Made by a program: the position numbers and the translations under genes. Of a DNA stretch of 64,000 nucleotides, positions 15,709-24,328 are shown one piece after another. The notes under the pieces were generated by a model. The model was not told where the DNA came from, searched no databases, and saw only the letters and a list, made by a program, of their open reading frames with translations. The stretch is taken from the NCBI GenBank assembly GCA_015075365.1, contig JABTUN010000004.1, forward strand, positions 1 to 64,000, given 5' to 3'. Positions within the stretch are counted from its first letter, which is position 1, and each line of letters starts with the position of its first letter. Source of the DNA: Verrucomicrobiaceae bacterium (lineage in GTDB: Bacteria; Verrucomicrobiota; Verrucomicrobiia; Verrucomicrobiales; Verrucomicrobiaceae).

Positions 15709-16817
15709 GTCTGGGGTTCGGTTTGGGTTAACAGGGGCAGGCGGCAGCTGACGCAGGTGCCGCCTCCGGTGCGGGGGAGGATGTCCAGATGCGCGCCGAG
15801 CATCTGGGCGCGGTAGCGCATGGTGCGCAGCCCCATGCCGCCGCTGCGTGGGCGCGCGGCCGCCGCAGAGAAGTCCGGCATGCCTGTGCCGTCGTCCTCG
15901 ATGCGCAGCTCCACGCTGGAGCCGGAGATGAGCAGGCTGATGATGATGTGCTGCGCCCCGCCGTGGCGCACGCCATTGGCCACGGCCTCCTGGGCGATGC
16001 GGTAGAGGTGCATGGCGGTGTCCGGATGCTCGATCTGCACCTCCGCCAGTTCCCGCACCTCGATTTTCACTCCGGTGAGGCGGCTGGTGGACCTGGCGAG
16101 GTCTTGCAACGCGGGGGAGAGGCCCGCGCGGTCCACATGCACGGGGAAGATGCCGCGCGCCAGGCTGCGGGCCTCCAGCACGGCCTGCTGGATGGATTCC
16201 TCGATCTGGTCGGCATCGTGGGCGGCCGTGGTGTCACGCGTCTTCAGGTCGTCGGCCAGCGCGCGCACGGCCAGGCCGATGGCGGCGAGCTGCTGGCACA
16301 GGCCGTCATGCAAATCCTGGCCGATGCGTTGCTGCTCGTGCTCGCTGACGCGCACGATGTCCTGCTCCATCTGGCGGCGCTCCTCCAGCATGCGGATGTG
16401 GCGGGAGTCTGCCTCCTGCTTGTTGCGGACGATGCCCACCGCGAAGACCACCACACCGAAATAGAACAGGCGGTTGATGAGCGCCCAGGCATAGCCGAAC
16501 GAGGTCTCGTAGGGATGTGATCCGTGATTGGCCACCCACCAGACGACTCCGGAGAAAATCACCATCACAATGCCGGACTTCGGCCCGGCCCACCACACGG
16601 CCATCACGATGGGCACGGCATAAAAGATGAACAGGCTTACCTCCCATCCCGTCTCGTAGTCCAGCCAGGCCATGAGCAGCGTCAGGAGGGTCGGCAGGAT
16701 GTTCGCCACCCAGGGGGAGGTGCCACGCATCCACACAGTCATGCCGCCGGAGCGCGCCGCGGGGGCTGCGGAAATCGTGGTGGCGATGGTGGAGAGGATG
16801 GGCGGGGCGGCGTTCAT
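15672..16817 (-). CDS. membrane sensor histidine kinase (HisKA_3 / NarX-like)
   Basis: 381 residues. Residues about 36-130 form four or five hydrophobic segments with very short loops, so it probably senses a signal in or at the membrane. A short coiled region leads into the HisKA_3 dimerisation helix with phospho-His170 in GQDLHDGLCQQL. The HATPase_c domain follows: N box in QEAVANGVRHGG, G1 box EDDGTGMPD and G2 box GGMGLRTM. The start overlaps the preceding ketoisomerase gene by 4 bases (ATGA), and the stop overlaps the response regulator gene by 37 bases. Signal unknown. Confidence 0.9.
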   Translation of the reverse strand: MNAAPPILSTIATTISAAPAARSGGMTVWMRGTSPWVANILPTLLTLLMAWLDYETGWEVSLFIFYAVPIVMAVWWAGPKSGIVMVIFSGVVWWVANHGSHPYETSFGYAWALINRLFYFGVVVFAVGIVRNKQEADSRHIRMLEERRQMEQDIVRVSEHEQQRIGQDLHDGLCQQLAAIGLAVRALADDLKTRDTTAAHDADQIEESIQQAVLEARSLARGIFPVHVDRAGLSPALQDLARSTSRLTGVKIEVRELAEVQIEHPDTAMHLYRIAQEAVANGVRHGGAQHIIISLLISGSSVELRIEDDGTGMPDFSAAAARPRSGGMGLRTMRYRAQMLGAHLDILPRTGGGTCVSCRLPLLTQTEPQTWPLLKTPPRAD

Positions 16818-17269
16818 GTCGGCAGCGTGGGGGCCGGGTCCAGATGACGGAGAAATTCCGCGTAATCACGAATATAATCGTCCGGATCATACGGGTGGGA
16901 GGCCAGCACCAGCAAGACGGAATCAGGCGAGTGCCCGTGCTCCTCCGCCCAGACCATGGGCGGCACCAGCACGCCGAAGTCCGGCCTGTCCAGCACCCAT
17001 TCCTCATGCTGTCTGCCATCATCCAGATGCAGGCGGCAGCGCCCGTGCGCGCACACAAGGAACTGGCTGCAGAGCCGGTGCGCGTGGCGGCCGCGCGTCT
17101 GGAGGTCCGGGATGGCGTAGGTCCAGAAGCAGCGGCGCGGCTGAAAGGGCAGGATTTCAGCAAACTCCACCACCGCAAGGTCGCCGCGCACGCGGTCGGT
17201 CACATGCCGCAGGTCCACGGCACGCACGCCGGGCACGCGGGAGGGGTGCAGACGCGGGTCGTGGATCAT
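16814..17269 (-). CDS. FdtA/QdtA-type dTDP-4-oxo-6-deoxyglucose 3,4-ketoisomerase (WxcM-like cupin)
   Basis: A 151-residue single-cupin protein of the WxcM/FdtA family. These enzymes convert dTDP-4-keto-6-deoxyglucose to the 3-keto isomer before transamination to Fuc3N or Qui3N sugars. Family features visible are RRCFWTYAIPDLQTRGRHAH (active-site His pair), the FLVCAHGRCRLHLDDG strand, PPMVWAEEH, and the ending SVLLVLASHPYDPDDYIRDY. It overlaps the GT2 gene upstream and the kinase gene downstream by 4 bases each. Together with the PLP aminotransferase at 19018-20130 it supports a 3-amino-3,6-dideoxyhexose pathway. Whether the product is the Fuc3N or Qui3N type cannot be told. Confidence 0.85.
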   Translation of the reverse strand: MIHDPRLHPSRVPGVRAVDLRHVTDRVRGDLAVVEFAEILPFQPRRCFWTYAIPDLQTRGRHAHRLCSQFLVCAHGRCRLHLDDGRQHEEWVLDRPDFGVLVPPMVWAEEHGHSPDSVLLVLASHPYDPDDYIRDYAEFLRHLDPAPTLPT

Positions 17270-18225
17270 GAGGCGCCTCCTTCCGGCAGTCGCACGATTT
17301 CCCGCACAAAGGACTGCGGCCGTCCGGACACCGTCATGAACGCGCGGCCCACATATTCACCGATGATCCCGAGCATGAGCAACTGCGCGCCGCTGAACAC
17401 GGCCAGCACGCCCATGAGGGAGGCCCAGCCTGGCTGGCGCACGCCCGCGCCGAGCATCTCCAGGAGCACCCAGCCCAGCAGGAGCACGCCGCAGCCGCAC
17501 AGGGCCGCGCCCAGCACCCCGGCGAGCCGCAGCGGCATCACGCTGAAGTCAAACAGCAGCCCCATGGCCAGCCGCAGGAGTTTCCGGAGCGTGTAGCCGC
17601 TGCGACCGTCCCGTCGCGGCTCGTGCCGCACCGCGAGCTGGGTGATGCGGTTCGTCGCGCCAAGAATCAGGCCGTCCAGGTGCGGGAAGGGGCCGGAATA
17701 GCGTGCCACGCGGTCGATCAACTCCCGCCGCACCGCGCGAAAGCTCGACAGATAAAGGTGGCGCGGCTTTCCCAACAGCAGGGTGGCACAGCTGTTTGAC
17801 AGCCGGCTGCCGGCATTCCTCCACCAGGCGTGCTGCTTGGCCTCGTAGCATGAGTACGCGATCTCGGCGCCGCTGGAGCGCAGATGCCGCAGCAGCCGCA
17901 CCGCCTCGGAGACAGGATTCTGCAGATCGTCGTCCAGATTCACCACGAAACGCCCCTGGGACCGCCGCCAGCCTTCCAGCACGGCAGCGTGCTCGCCATA
18001 GTTGCGCGCCAGTTCCACCAGCGTGACCGGAGCCGGAAAATCCGTCGTCAGCCGCCGTGCCTCCGCAAAGGTGCCGTCCACGCTGCCATCATCCACGAGC
18101 ACCAGTTCCCATGGTTCATCGAGGGTCATCGCCTCCGCGCGAAAAGCTCCCAGCAGGGCGCGCAATCCCTCCCCGGTATTGTGCAGCGGCACGACAAAAC
18201 TGAACTCGGGAGCAGGGAAGGACAT
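17266..18225 (-). CDS. polyprenyl-phosphate GT2 glycosyltransferase (GtrB/ArnC-like)
   Basis: 319 residues. A GT-A domain opens with FSFVVPLHNTGEG and VLVDDGSVDGT, and has the DDDLQNP acidic motif (VNLDDDLQNPVSEAV) that binds the metal and nucleotide sugar. Two C-terminal hydrophobic hairpin segments (about 230-260 and 270-300) with IGEYVGR between and after them are typical of membrane enzymes that move a sugar to undecaprenyl phosphate. It starts 79 bases after the methyltransferase stop and overlaps the ketoisomerase gene by 4 bases. Its likely role is to load the amino sugar, or another hexose, onto a lipid carrier for envelope glycan assembly. Confidence 0.85.
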   Translation of the reverse strand: MSFPAPEFSFVVPLHNTGEGLRALLGAFRAEAMTLDEPWELVLVDDGSVDGTFAEARRLTTDFPAPVTLVELARNYGEHAAVLEGWRRSQGRFVVNLDDDLQNPVSEAVRLLRHLRSSGAEIAYSCYEAKQHAWWRNAGSRLSNSCATLLLGKPRHLYLSSFRAVRRELIDRVARYSGPFPHLDGLILGATNRITQLAVRHEPRRDGRSGYTLRKLLRLAMGLLFDFSVMPLRLAGVLGAALCGCGVLLLGWVLLEMLGAGVRQPGWASLMGVLAVFSGAQLLMLGIIGEYVGRAFMTVSGRPQSFVREIVRLPEGGAS

Positions 18226-18304
18226 GGGGCTGTGGAAAACACTCGATTAGACGTCCGGTAGCGCCCGCCCGCACATGACAACGCATGTGGCTTTGACCAC
18301 CACA

Positions 18305-19021
18305 TCACGGTGGCGGATGGCTCCGGGCCACCGCAAAAAGGGATGACCCAAACGGCACCCGCAGCACGCGGCACAGATGGGCGTCCACGTGGCTGCCGAG
18401 TGCCAGCAAGGTGTTCATCCAGCGTGGCGGCAGAGCCAGATCACCCTCCGGGTTCCGCGAGAACCGCCGTCTCAACCACAGCGGCGCAGTCAGCCACGCG
18501 TTCCAGTACTGCACCCGTTCCGGCGTGAACCCGTGGTTCTCAAGCAGAGAGGTCAAGGAACGTCGTGAGTAGCGGCGCGCTCCGCACACCGCCTCGTCAT
18601 GCGCGCCGCGCAGGCAGTCCAAGGCAGGTACATTGACCACGAGCATGCCGCGCGGCCGCAGCACGCGGCGCATTTCGTCCAGCGCACGCGCGGGGTTCAC
18701 GCTCGCGTGGTAGAGCACATCCAGGCTCAGCACGGTGTCGAAGCCGCCGCTCTCGTAGGGCAGGCTGGAAACGTCCCCCACCTGCACATGGCGCAATCCC
18801 CGGCGGCGGCAGTGTTCGACCGCCGCGGCGGAGAGATCACAACCATGGGCCTCCAGGCGTCCGAGACGTGCCAGCAGGCCGCCGGTGCCGCAGCCGGCGT
18901 CCAGCACGCGCGCGCCATCCGGCAGCGGCCGCAGCGCGCCCATGACGAGGCGGTGCAGCACCGCATGCCACCAGTGGGTGTCCTCCACCGCGCGCAGAAT
19001 CTCGTACTGGCAGGGTTTCAT
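18305..19021 (-). CDS. class I SAM-dependent methyltransferase of the sugar operon
   Basis: 238 residues when started at the ATG at 19021, which overlaps the aminotransferase stop by 4 bases; an upstream in-frame start at 19051 would overlap more. Motif I VLDAGCGTGGLLARL, an acidic residue after strand 2 (AHGCDLS), LSLDVLYHA, and LRPRGMLVVNVPAL identify a Methyltransf_11-type Rossmann enzyme. By context it may methylate the amino sugar (for example N- or O-methylation) or another glycan intermediate. The acceptor cannot be deduced from sequence. Confidence 0.8.
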   Translation of the reverse strand: MKPCQYEILRAVEDTHWWHAVLHRLVMGALRPLPDGARVLDAGCGTGGLLARLGRLEAHGCDLSAAAVEHCRRRGLRHVQVGDVSSLPYESGGFDTVLSLDVLYHASVNPARALDEMRRVLRPRGMLVVNVPALDCLRGAHDEAVCGARRYSRRSLTSLLENHGFTPERVQYWNAWLTAPLWLRRRFSRNPEGDLALPPRWMNTLLALGSHVDAHLCRVLRVPFGSSLFAVARSHPPP

Positions 19022-20130
19022 GGCCGGGTGAATTCGTTGACCGCCGCGCACACCGCGTCCACCGCCGCGTCGGACAGATAGGGATGCATCGGCAGGGACA
19101 GCACCTCCGCCACAGCGCGTTCGGCATATGGAAACGTGCCCGCGTGTGCAAACGCGGGCTGCTGGTGCAGCGCGGCCGGGTAGTGCACGGCGGAGGGGAT
19201 GCCCGCGAGTTCCAGGTGACGCCGCAGCTCATCCCGCCGGCCTGTGCGGATCACGAACTGATGCCAGGCATGCGTGCAGCCCGGGCGCTGCACGGGCAGG
19301 CGCACGCCGTGCAGGTGCTTCGTGTAGCGCGCGGCGATTTCACCACGGCGCGCGTTGTGGCGTGCCAGGAACGGCAGTTTGACCCTCAAAATGGCCGCCT
19401 GGACCTCGTCGAGGCGGCTGTTGATGCCATCCGTCTCGCTGATGTGCCGCGTTCTCCACCCGTATTGCCGCAGGCGGCGCAGTTTTTCCGCCAGCGCGTC
19501 ATCGCGGGTGGAAACCGCCCCGGCATCACCCGCCGCGCCGAGGTTTTTGGTGGGGTAAAAACTCATCGCCGCCGCCCTTCCAAGCGCTCCGGCCGCAGTT
19601 CCGGCATGGGTGGCGCCGTGGGCCTGCGCGGCGTCTTCCAACAGGATGATGCCACGATCCTCACAAATGCGGCGGACCGGCTCCCAGGCCACGAGATGCC
19701 CATACAGATGCACGGCCAGCACCACCTTGACCCGCTTGCCCGCCGGGCCGTCGAGCAGCGCTTCGAGCGCGTGCGGGCAGAGGGTCAGGGTTTCGTCCTC
19801 GACATCCACGAGGGCGGATTGCAGCCCGGCGCGTCGCACCGCCGCTGCCACGGCGGAGGGGGCCAGCGTGGGCAGCGCCACGGTGGATTCGCCCGGCAGG
19901 TCCAGCGCGCGCAGCAGCAGTTCGATCGCGTCCGTGCCGCTTCCCACGCCGATGACATGCGGGATGTCGAGAAAACGCGCCAGTTCGCGCTCGAAGGCCA
20001 CCACCTCCTCTCCGAGGACGAAGTTTCCGCTCTCCAGCGTGCGGCGCAGGGCCAGCAGGATGGCATCGTGATGGTGCCGCTGGTCTTCATCAGGGAAATC
20101 AGGGAAAAAATGGGCGGGCGGCGGCAGCAT
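19018..20130 (-). CDS. DegT/DnrJ/EryC1-family sugar aminotransferase (FdtB/QdtB-like)
   Basis: 370 residues, the usual size for the family. The PLP-binding lysine sits in SFYPTKNLGAAGDAGAV. Other family blocks are GVGSGTDAIELLLRAL, VHLYGHL, LLEDAAQAHGA and GINSRLDEVQAAILRVKL. Such enzymes transaminate keto-sugars using glutamate; with the FdtA-type ketoisomerase next door, the 3-keto-6-deoxy sugar is the likely substrate. It is the first gene of the minus-strand operon, with AAGG four bases before the ATG, and lies just downstream of a strong terminator. The dTDP-glucose synthesis genes (rmlA/rmlB type) are not in the window. Confidence 0.88.
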   Translation of the reverse strand: MLPPPAHFFPDFPDEDQRHHHDAILLALRRTLESGNFVLGEEVVAFERELARFLDIPHVIGVGSGTDAIELLLRALDLPGESTVALPTLAPSAVAAAVRRAGLQSALVDVEDETLTLCPHALEALLDGPAGKRVKVVLAVHLYGHLVAWEPVRRICEDRGIILLEDAAQAHGATHAGTAAGALGRAAAMSFYPTKNLGAAGDAGAVSTRDDALAEKLRRLRQYGWRTRHISETDGINSRLDEVQAAILRVKLPFLARHNARRGEIAARYTKHLHGVRLPVQRPGCTHAWHQFVIRTGRRDELRRHLELAGIPSAVHYPAALHQQPAFAHAGTFPYAERAVAEVLSLPMHPYLSDAAVDAVCAAVNEFTRP

Positions 20131-20216
20131 GCGGCCTTGATCCTGCCCGAGCCGTCATCGGTCCTGCAAATGACCGCGCATGTCATGCCATGCGCTACAG
20201 AAGTGTCCCGTGCATG

Positions 20217-20244
20217 AAAAAGCCCGGACATTTCTGTCCGGGCT
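20217..20244 (-). terminator. intrinsic terminator of the DUF1501 gene
   Basis: A perfect 10-bp stem AGCCCGGACA / TGTCCGGGCT (20221-20230 with 20235-20244) with a 4-base loop is followed by five T on the minus strand (20221-20217). It separates the DUF1501 gene at 20271 from the sugar operon starting at 20130. Confidence 0.9.
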
Positions 20245-20270
20245 TCGTGTGAGGTTCTGAAACCTTTCGA

Positions 20271-21605
20271 TCAGGCCAGGGCTTCCGTGAGGATGCGACC
20301 GCCGTTGACGATGTCGATCGGGCGGGCGCCGTCGGACATGATGCGCTTCTCGGCGTTGATGCCCAGGAGGCGATACATCGTCTTCGCGAGGTCCTCCGGA
20401 CCCACCGCATCACGATCCGGTTCACCGCCGAGCGCGTCGGAGGCACCATGAATATAGCCTTCCTTCACGCCACCGCCGGCGAGGGCGACGGAGAACACGC
20501 GCGGCCAGTGATCACGGCCGTTGGTGCCGTTGATTTTTGGCGTGCGGCCGAATTCGGAGCTGACCATGACGAGCGTGCGCTTCAGCATGCCGCGTTCGTC
20601 AAGATCGCGGATGAGGCGGGCGAAGGCCTGGTCGAAGTTCGGGGCCTGGCCGTCAAACGCGCCCTTGATGTTGCTGTGGTGGTCCCAGCCGCCGTAGGTG
20701 ACGGAAACCATGCGCACACCGGCCTCGACGAGGCGGCGGGCCAGCAGGAAGCGCTGGCCGGCGGTGTTGCGGCCGTATTCGTCACGCAGTTTGTCGGACT
20801 CTTTGCTGATGTCGAAGGCCTCCCGGGCCTTCTGGCTGCTGATGAGGCCGTAGGCGGCCTGGTAGAAGCTGTCCATCGACGAGATGGCGTCGGACTTTTC
20901 AGCGGACTTGAAGTGCTCGTCCACAGCGCCCAGAAGGTTGCGGCGGCGGTCAAAACGCTTCTCGTCGATGTCCTTCGGCGTTAGGAGGTCACGCACGGTG
21001 AAGCCGCGGTCAGCGGGATCGCTGCCGAGCGCGAAGGGACCGAAGGCGCTGCTCATGTAGCCAGTGCCCTGCTCGGGGGCGATGACATTCGGCACCACGA
21101 CGTAGGGGGGCAGGTTGTTGCGGCTGCCCTGCTCGTGCGAGATGATCGAGCCAAAGGAGGGGAACTTGATCGCCGGGCTGGGGCGGTAGCCGGTGAACAT
21201 GTTGTGCGTGCCGCGCTCATGCGCCGCCTCACCGTGGGTCATCGAGCGGATGACGGTGAGCTTGTGCATGATTTTGGCGATGTTCTGGAACTTCTCGCCG
21301 ACGTATTCTCCGGGGAGGGAGGTCTTGATCGGGGTGTAAGGGCCGCGGTACTCCGGCGAGGCGAAGGGCTTCGGATCCCAGGACTCGTGCTGGGCCATGC
21401 CGCCCGGCAGATAGATGTGAATCACCGAATCGGCGACGGGCTTGAAGGTCTCCACGGCGGGCATCAGCGGCGCGGCCTGCAGGCGCAGCATGTCCGGAAG
21501 CGTCAGGCCGAGGCCGCCCAGCATGCCGACGTAAAGGAAGTCGCGGCGGCTGGCTCCGGCGCGGAGGTCAAGGTGGTTGCCTTGGCAGAACGGGTGCATT
21601 TTCAT
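20271..21605 (-). CDS. DUF1501 (sulfatase-like fold) secreted protein
   Basis: 444 residues. The N terminus carries a twin-arginine-like signal (GASRRDFLYVGMLGGLGLTLP). The body has DUF1501 hallmarks: IYLPGGMAQHESWDPKP, TVIRSMTHGEAAHERGTHNM, VSVTYGGWDHH, and MVSSEFGRTPKINGTNGRDHWP. These proteins share a fold with alkaline phosphatases and sulfatases and are very abundant in Planctomycetes and Verrucomicrobia, usually beside DUF1549/DUF1553 proteins, but no activity is firmly known. Here no DUF1549 partner is adjacent. It ends in a strong terminator. It is one of three DUF1501 genes in the window, each in a different context. Confidence 0.85.
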   Translation of the reverse strand: MKMHPFCQGNHLDLRAGASRRDFLYVGMLGGLGLTLPDMLRLQAAPLMPAVETFKPVADSVIHIYLPGGMAQHESWDPKPFASPEYRGPYTPIKTSLPGEYVGEKFQNIAKIMHKLTVIRSMTHGEAAHERGTHNMFTGYRPSPAIKFPSFGSIISHEQGSRNNLPPYVVVPNVIAPEQGTGYMSSAFGPFALGSDPADRGFTVRDLLTPKDIDEKRFDRRRNLLGAVDEHFKSAEKSDAISSMDSFYQAAYGLISSQKAREAFDISKESDKLRDEYGRNTAGQRFLLARRLVEAGVRMVSVTYGGWDHHSNIKGAFDGQAPNFDQAFARLIRDLDERGMLKRTLVMVSSEFGRTPKINGTNGRDHWPRVFSVALAGGGVKEGYIHGASDALGGEPDRDAVGPEDLAKTMYRLLGINAEKRIMSDGARPIDIVNGGRILTEALA

Positions 21606-21722
21606 ATCAATGATGGGGTGGTTTTGAGGATGTGGAGGGTCTGGAGGACGGCAAACCTACGCAGGCACTGGTTCGATCTTGCGATTTCGAGGAAAAATCT
21701 TGGCGTGGGGCGAGTCGGCCAT

Positions 21723-23132
21723 TTACTCCACCAGCCAGCCTTTGCAAATGGCGTCCGCCACCCACACCTGGCGGTCCGAGCGGCTGTCCACGGGGTATTT
21801 CAGCCTCAGTACCATCGGCAGTTCCACTCCTTCCGCTTGCCGCTGCCACGCCTCGATCTTGAGCGCGACGGAGCTATTGCGGTCCACATAGCCATGGATC
21901 ATGGGTGCGCCGGGTTCGGCAATGTTTCGCAGTTCCAGGCACTTCAGGATGCGCGGACTGCCAAACTGGTTCTCATAATAGAAGCCTTCCTTGACCATTA
22001 CTCGCACCAGCGTCTCCACCGCCGGACGCTGAGCCAGCAGATCACTCCAGTTCATTTCTCCCGCCCCCACGAACGAAGCCCAGTCCACGCGTGCTCCCTT
22101 GGGGGTCTGCTGCACATGGGCCTGCCGGCGTCCTCCGCCTTCAAACACCACGGTGTGCTGGAAAAAGCCTCCATCCGCCTCCCGGGACTCGATGATGTTG
22201 TCAAAAGGTACCGGCCCGTCCGCGTGCGCGGCGTAAAATGCCTGCATCTGCTCCTCCAGACCCGGCAGCGGGCGGCACCAGGCCAGGCGTTCTTTCCAGG
22301 TCGGCGCGGCCAGGAACTGGCGCAGCACCTGCGCGGAAAGGGAGGCCTCCATGCTCATCTGGCTGCTGCTCAGCCCGGTGCCGGAGGCCTCCACGCGCTG
22401 GAACTCGCCACGGCCCGGTGCCTTGAAAACCAGGGTGCCGGCGGGCACGGGCGGCGGCTCGTCATGCTCGGGCGCTGTCACTGCGGGCGCGCCATCTTCG
22501 GTCGCGGCAGTGGATGCTTTTGCGGGCGCTTCTTCCAGCGAGCCACCCGCCAGCCAGTTGACGAGGATCACGATGACGAGGATGACCGCCACGAAGCTCG
22601 TGCCGGTGATCAGGCGCCGGCGGAATTCCTTTACCTCCGGATCCATCCGCATGCGGTCAAACGCGTCCCCTGCCAGGACCTGGGGCTCGTGGGAGGGCTC
22701 CAACACCAGCGGGCGCGGCAGGGAGCCGGTCGTGGGCGGTCGTGACTCCTCCTCGTCGGCAACGGATGGGCCGTTCCGCGAAGCAATCGAACCGCCAAAA
22801 GCCGCCGTGCGCTGGCTCTTGGGGGAGGCGGGCGGGGGAGCCTCGCTTTCCACAATCCGTGTACTGGCCAGGGCAGGGGGCGTCGATGCGGATTCAGGCG
22901 GCAGTTCAGGCGGGAGTTTGTCGATCGGCAGGCTGATCGTGCGCTCCACGGGCACCTCGGGCACCGTTCCGCCCATTAGCAGGGCGCGTCGTCGGGCCTT
23001 TTTGCCCTTTTCGGCCACCTGGAGCATTAACATCTCGCCGCACTCGGGGCAGGGACGTGAGCGCGTCACTCCCGCGACCTGGATTTCCACAGGTTTCTCG
23101 CAGTGAGGACAGACGAGTGCGGTGACGGGCAT
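21723..23132 (-). CDS. zinc-ribbon, single-pass membrane protein of unknown function
   Basis: 469 residues. An N-terminal zinc ribbon has Cys8-x2-Cys11 and Cys28-x2-Cys31. It is followed by a low-complexity Pro/Ser/Glu-rich stretch and one transmembrane helix near residues 175-195 (FVAVILVIVILVNWLAGG). The remaining 270 residues form a mixed alpha/beta domain with no motif I recognise. The pattern (cytoplasmic zinc ribbon, linker, TM, periplasmic domain) is common among verrucomicrobial hypotheticals. It stands alone between the DUF1501 gene and the carboxypeptidase gene, with gaps of about 120-130 bases each side in which I see no other gene. Confidence 0.65.
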   Translation of the reverse strand: MPVTALVCPHCEKPVEIQVAGVTRSRPCPECGEMLMLQVAEKGKKARRRALLMGGTVPEVPVERTISLPIDKLPPELPPESASTPPALASTRIVESEAPPPASPKSQRTAAFGGSIASRNGPSVADEEESRPPTTGSLPRPLVLEPSHEPQVLAGDAFDRMRMDPEVKEFRRRLITGTSFVAVILVIVILVNWLAGGSLEEAPAKASTAATEDGAPAVTAPEHDEPPPVPAGTLVFKAPGRGEFQRVEASGTGLSSSQMSMEASLSAQVLRQFLAAPTWKERLAWCRPLPGLEEQMQAFYAAHADGPVPFDNIIESREADGGFFQHTVVFEGGGRRQAHVQQTPKGARVDWASFVGAGEMNWSDLLAQRPAVETLVRVMVKEGFYYENQFGSPRILKCLELRNIAEPGAPMIHGYVDRNSSVALKIEAWQRQAEGVELPMVLRLKYPVDSRSDRQVWVADAICKGWLVE

Positions 23133-23262
23133 GAACGGGCGCGAATGATGCCCGCGCCGGCTGGCATCGCAACCGTTGGAATGGAAATTGCAGTCAGGAT
23201 GAGGCAGGGATGGCAGGTCATGCCCGCCGCGACACGTTCCCCCCGAGGGCTGCGGTTCCCGG

Positions 23263-24246
23263 TCACCAGTTGAATGCCACGCCGCCGCGCCCGCGCAGCT
23301 TGTTCAGCCCGTAGCTCATCATGATTTGTGCGTCATCCCAGATGTACTTCGTCTTGGTGCCCAGTTGCACCAGGATCACATCCCGCCCACCGCTGCTGGC
23401 CGTCGAGATCAGGCAGCGCCCGCTGGCCACGGTGTAGCCCGTCTTCATCCCGTTGCACTCCGGCATCCGGCCTAGCAGTTCGTTGGTGTTTTCCAGGGTC
23501 ACCACGCGACCGTCAGCCCTCTGGAAGCCGAAGTACTTCCGCCGCACGATGTCCCGGATCACCGGATGACGGTAGGCCACCATCGCCACCCGCGCCATGT
23601 CGCGCGCGGTGGAATACTGGCCGGACACGGTCAGGCCATGCGGGTTGCGAAAATTTGATTTCGTGCAGCCCAGCGCGCGTGCCTTCGCGTTCATTTTTGC
23701 CGCGAAGGCGGAGATGCTGCCCGCGTTGTCGCGTGCCAGCACGTTGGCCACGTCGTTCGCGCTTTTGATCAGGAAGGCGTACAGCAGCGTGCGGCGGGTG
23801 TACACTTCCCCCGGGCGCAGTCCCAGCCGGGTCGGCTCCACATTGACATCGGCGGCCGTCACCATCACACGCTTGTCCAGATTGCCCGTGTCCAGCACCA
23901 CCAGCGCCGTCACCAGCTTCTGCGTGCTGGCCACCGCACGCACGGTCTCCGCGTTCCGCCCGGCCAGATGCGTGCCGCTGCGCGCGTCCAGCAACAGGTA
24001 CGACGCCGCGCGGATCGGCGGACCGGAGGACACGGCGAACATTGGCTCCACATCCAGCGCGCGCGTCGATGCCGGCACGATCTGCATGTCGCCGCCGCCG
24101 CTTTGCTGCACGGTGTAGCCGCCGCCCGGCTGCACCTGCACGGGCAGCGCGCGCGGGGCGGGAGTGGAGTGGCTGCAGGCGCCGAGCAGCACCAGCAGCA
24201 TGGCCGCGCCCGCGCGGCGGAGGGTCTGGGGAAAGTCCTTCGTCAT
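23263..24246 (-). CDS. D-alanyl-D-alanine carboxypeptidase lipoprotein (peptidase S11)
   Basis: 327 residues with the ATG at 24246; the longer open frame upstream lacks a signal peptide and is not used. The lipobox LLGAC (Cys24) implies membrane anchoring. S11 catalytic motifs are in order: Ser107-x-x-Lys110 (STQK), Ser162-x-Asn164 (SAN) and Lys268-Thr-Gly (KTG). It should trim the terminal D-Ala from peptidoglycan stem peptides, limiting cross-linking. The C-terminal beta domain seen in many DacA proteins is absent, so it is a short family member. It is divergent from the parvulin gene across an 82-base spacer that must hold both promoters. Confidence 0.88.
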   Translation of the reverse strand: MTKDFPQTLRRAGAAMLLVLLGACSHSTPAPRALPVQVQPGGGYTVQQSGGGDMQIVPASTRALDVEPMFAVSSGPPIRAASYLLLDARSGTHLAGRNAETVRAVASTQKLVTALVVLDTGNLDKRVMVTAADVNVEPTRLGLRPGEVYTRRTLLYAFLIKSANDVANVLARDNAGSISAFAAKMNAKARALGCTKSNFRNPHGLTVSGQYSTARDMARVAMVAYRHPVIRDIVRRKYFGFQRADGRVVTLENTNELLGRMPECNGMKTGYTVASGRCLISTASSGGRDVILVQLGTKTKYIWDDAQIMMSYGLNKLRGRGGVAFNW

Positions 24247-24328
24247 GGCGTCGGCGCGCAAGTAGGCCACCCGTTCTGTATTGTCAAACCTTGCGCCCGC
24301 CCCCGCCCGCTCCATCATCCGCGCCACC

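Noticed and set aside
13000..16520. Plus-strand frames opposite the TMTC-like gene and the two-component genes (for example 14437-15816 and 15789-16520)
   Set aside because: The minus strand encodes recognisable families across the region; the plus-strand products are low-complexity shadows.
21135..22745. 536-residue plus-strand frame over the DUF1501 and zinc-ribbon genes
   Set aside because: It spans two real minus-strand genes and their spacer and has no recognisable domain.
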